Source: Streptomyces ochraceiscleroticus (GTDB lineage: Bacteria > Actinomycetota > Actinomycetes > Streptomycetales > Streptomycetaceae). From it: 16,543 nucleotides of DNA. This document shows, piece by piece, positions 15,201-16,543 of this stretch; within the stretch, counting starts at the first letter, position 1; every line of letters begins with the position of its first letter. A program made the translations under genes and the position numbers. The stretch is taken from contig NZ_JOAX01000052.1 of the NCBI RefSeq assembly GCF_000720485.1, forward strand, positions 1-16,543. Reading direction: 5' to 3'. A model generated the notes under the pieces. The model had not been told where the DNA came from. It saw only the letters and a program-made list of their open reading frames with translations, and ran no database searches.

Positions 15201-16543
15201 GAGTTGTAGATCTCGGCGAGGTTCTTGTTGCCGTCGTAGGTGTAGCGCAGGAGCCGGGTGCCGTCGGGTTCATCGTCCGTGCTGAGCAGGCGCAGACCGG
15301 TGACGCGGCCGTCGGCGGTGTCGACGGCGATGTGGTAGCCGCCGGTGTGCCGGATCGCGGTCGGCAGGCCGGCGTCGTCGTACTCGAAGGTGACCTCGTT
15401 GCCGTTCCGGTCGGCGATCGACTGCAGGGGCAGAACCAGGTGCTCCGAGGAATGTCTCGCACTCGCCGCGGGCAGGGCGAAGCTGCGGGTGAGGCCGGAG
15501 CGCGGGTCGGAGATGGTGATCGGACTGTTGGGCGTGCCGTCCCATTCCAGCGGCCAGCGCGGGCCTGCTACGGGCATGACGGGCCGGCCGGGCTGGGGAG
15601 CGGGGTAGGCCAGGAGCATCCCGTCCTCGGCGGCGAAGACGGCGCCTTCTCCGTCGAGTTCCAGGCGCTGGTCGAGTGCGGAGGCCCAGGATTCGCCGAA
15701 GCAGCGGCCCCAGCGGTAGGTGGACAGGTGAGTGCGCTGGAGAACGAGCGGCAGCACGCCCGGCAGGACGACGTCGGTCTGCTCCATGAGCATTTCGCCG
15801 GAGACCATGTCGATCGGGTCGCCGTTCTTGCACCGGCCCTTGGCCGGCTTGGCCTTGCCGAGGAGATTCTTGCCGCCTCCGCGCACGGCATTGCGCAGGC
15901 CGCCGGAGCGCAGCCCCTTGGCCGCGGACTTGATGCCCTTGGCGGCTCGGGCGGCAGTGGTGATCCCCTTGACGCCGGGGATGCAGTCGAGGGCGGCCAT
16001 GCCGACGTCGAAGAGACTGGCTTTCCCGCTCTTGAATTTTATGAGGGTGTCGGCGAGCACGATCACTGCCGCGACGACCACGATGGCGGCGAGGATCGGG
16101 CCACCGACGATCATCGCGATGACACCGACGACGGCGACGATGACCTTGCAGACGGAGACGATCGCGTCCCAGCTGTCGGTGACGAACTTGACGATCTCCT
16201 CCCACCAGCTCCGGTTCTGGATGCCGGCGTCGGAGGCTTCGTCGAGTTTGTCCTGGCAGACGCGGGCGGCGTCCTCGCGCAGTTCCTTGGCCTCGGCAGC
16301 CATGGCCTTGGCGGCATCCAGGGCGGATTGAGCGGTATCGACAGCGCCCTGGGCGTCGCTGCGGGCGGAGTTGGCCTGCTGGGCGTTGCGGGTCGCGGCC
16401 CGCACCTTGGACTCGTCCGGCGCCTCGGGACCCTTGGCGTCGTCGTACGCCTTCGTCTTCGCGGTGGCGGTCTTGACCCAGTCGGTGGTCGAGTCCAGCC
16501 GGCCCTGGGCGGCGTTCAGGTCGGCGCGGGCTTCGCGGCCCTT
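12218..16543 (-). CDS. Rhs/YD-repeat polymorphic toxin, residues 112-1552 (5' end is at 432)
   Basis: This is the main part of a 1,552-residue Rhs protein whose first 144 codons are at 432-1; the first 33 codons here duplicate the end of that piece. In order (full-length numbering): alanine-rich helical linker to about 235; a hydrophobic double segment at about 239-279 (VCKVIVAVVGVIAMIVGG and LAAIVVVAAVIVLADTLI); the pre-YD region with CKNGDPIDMVSGEM at about 349-362 (DUF6531-like); many YD repeats of the Y-D-x-x-G-N/R type forming the shell; and the RHS core FPGQYADAETGWHYNFHRHY ending in DPLGL at 1389-1393. That motif is the usual self-cleavage boundary. A 159-residue toxin tip follows. The shell encloses the toxin, which is freed after delivery, probably in contact or type VII-like export. 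The gene is transcribed ahead of the likely immunity gene. Confidence 0.93.
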   Translation of the reverse strand, partial: KGREARADLNAAQGRLDSTTDWVKTATAKTKAYDDAKGPEAPDESKVRAATRNAQQANSARSDAQGAVDTAQSALDAAKAMAAEAKELREDAARVCQDKLDEASDAGIQNRSWWEEIVKFVTDSWDAIVSVCKVIVAVVGVIAMIVGGPILAAIVVVAAVIVLADTLIKFKSGKASLFDVGMAALDCIPGVKGITTAARAAKGIKSAAKGLRSGGLRNAVRGGGKNLLGKAKPAKGRCKNGDPIDMVSGEMLMEQTDVVLPGVLPLVLQRTHLSTYRWGRCFGESWASALDQRLELDGEGAVFAAEDGMLLAYPAPQPGRPVMPVAGPRWPLEWDGTPNSPITISDPRSGLTRSFALPAASARHSSEHLVLPLQSIADRNGNEVTFEYDDAGLPTAIRHTGGYHIAVDTADGRVTGLRLLSTDDEPDGTRLLRYTYDGNKNLAEIYNSSGRPFQLTYDDDARITSWTDRNGSWYRFIYDAEDRCIRGQGINGILSCALTFDTDNNVTRYTNSLGHTLTYRYNERLQLVSSTNALGASLTNEWDDNDRLLSQTDALGNTTGYTYDAAGNVTRITRADGSTAEAAYNELHQLVHAVTPGGQVWEHAYDNRGNHTATVDPSGTAVQYEYDSSGALVAVTDAAGNTSRARCNAAGLPLEFIDVHGAGSRVARDAFGRATAFTDAQGRSTEMAWTVEGKMTWRRHPDGRLESWEWDAEGNLTAETDPAGNVYRYLVGPFGQVAQRIQPDGTAYASTYDTELNLLRVTDPHGQSWEYTYDAANRVTSERDFSGRSLTFEVDAMGELVSRTNGAGESIHFRRDQFGRTVEMAYDGQSAHLTYDALGNVVREDGEGVTVEREFSPLGLLLAESINGRVTRYRYDALGRRISRVTPTGIESTWTYDPDGQPQALETAGHHITFSYDAAHREISRRLPGDVTLTHAWDGADRLTEQQASRGAGESATLLQHRTYSYRADGVPTSVSDLATGTRRFTLDPLGRVTGVDGGRWTERYTYDGIGNIVRARTPGMDDGDQERAYAGTRIQRTGRTVYERDGEGRIIRTVRRLLNGQKRIRSYTWNSQNQLVGTTTPDGTQWRYAYDPAGRRIAKQRLDEHGGVSDEVLFVWDGARLIEQTTRSGHTTSWDYSPGSHFPLAQLDHRSGGNGSDGDHLDGSESGLDAEFHAIVSDLSGTPSELISATGEVAWKHRATLWGAPLPEALQENTAADGVHCPLRFPGQYADAETGWHYNFHRHYDPGTGQYTSPDPLGLAPSANDSAYVANPYSWIDPLGLVWQDPNNGMRFGRDPSLPPGPRQYTRENQYPGGYRQTTHDHMTQHYTAEGRAQGRAPLDANGSRIPRDQLTWYNGRDEVIWNPQANNPKPFHKTVTYEHRDPVVNHWNNNGRFTDRPTRNNFYNDVRHMEPMHWSENSSGGARMNTTYIQQVGPGYSCS
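12221..12697 (-). other. C-terminal toxin domain of Rhs, HNH/Endo VII-like nuclease
   Basis: These 159 residues follow the DPLGL boundary (12698-12712). Counting from the boundary, Glu98-His99 in TYEHRDPVVNHWN, His106, Asn124-Asp125 in FYND, His128 and Asn137 in WSENSSGGAR are spaced like the metal-binding and catalytic residues of HNH/Endonuclease VII toxins that have an (E/D)H motif and later histidines. I infer a DNase, with moderate confidence. The exact toxin family is uncertain. GC content falls visibly in this segment compared with the YD-repeat region, typical of exchangeable toxin tips. Confidence 0.6.
16445..16543. repeat. Terminal direct repeat, right copy
   Basis: Identical to 1-99 and in the same rhs reading frame. 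Joining the ends here restores continuous coding, with AKTKAY from the left end followed by DDAKGPEAP from the right. Confidence 0.97.

Noticed and set aside
13200..15400. Recurrent short repeats on both strands
   Set aside because: They are explained by the YD-repeat protein motif coded in the rhs gene, not by a separate DNA repeat family.
1..16543. tRNA or rRNA genes, transposases, integrases or a phage module
   Set aside because: I looked for these on both strands and saw no supporting sequence.

Overview
The window looks like actinobacterial DNA, most likely Streptomyces or a close relative. GC content is very high, third codon positions are almost always G or C, several genes start with GTG, and the gene families fit. 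This assignment is inferred from composition and gene content only.

Topology: bases 1-99 are repeated exactly at 16445-16543. Joining the two ends through this overlap gives a circle of 16,444 bp and restores one uninterrupted reverse-strand rhs gene of 1,552 codons across the join. The sequence therefore behaves like a closed circular contig, or one unit of a tandem array, opened inside rhs. I see no replication, partition, transfer or integrase gene.

Layout: (1) 1-432, the 5' part of an Rhs/YD-repeat polymorphic toxin gene, minus strand. (2) 640-4704, minus strand: 2-oxoglutarate-semialdehyde dehydrogenase, 5-dehydro-4-deoxyglucarate dehydratase (copy 1) and an enolase-superfamily galactarate/talarate-type dehydratase. 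(3) 4705-5115, a long regulatory interval. (4) 5116-5991, a LysR-type regulator, plus strand. (5) 6293-10190, plus strand: a second 5-dehydro-4-deoxyglucarate dehydratase, glucarate dehydratase and a GntP-family permease. (6) 10314-11258, a secreted GH18-family protein, minus strand. (7) 11453-12196, a probable immunity gene immediately downstream of rhs. (8) 12218-16543, the rest of rhs, ending in an HNH-like toxin tip.

The metabolic genes make a complete route from hexaric acids to the TCA cycle. Galactarate/talarate or glucarate is dehydrated to 5-dehydro-4-deoxyglucarate, decarboxylated and dehydrated to 2-oxoglutarate semialdehyde, then oxidised to 2-oxoglutarate, with GntP as the likely importer. 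Three places (before the galactarate-type dehydratase, kdgD copy 1 and kdgD copy 2) carry the same composite element. It has a GGTAT block, then an inverted repeat with 5-bp arms 16 bp apart enclosing TTGGAC, then TA(G/A)CGT exactly 19 bp after TTGGAC. This looks like a LysR-controlled promoter used three times and is the clearest undescribed structure here.

The rhs-immunity pair is a contact or secreted toxin system with an N-terminal WXG100-like export region, a YD-repeat shell, a DPLGL cleavage motif and a 159-residue C-terminal toxin. The toxin tip and immunity gene are visibly less GC-rich than the rest, as expected for swapped toxin cassettes.
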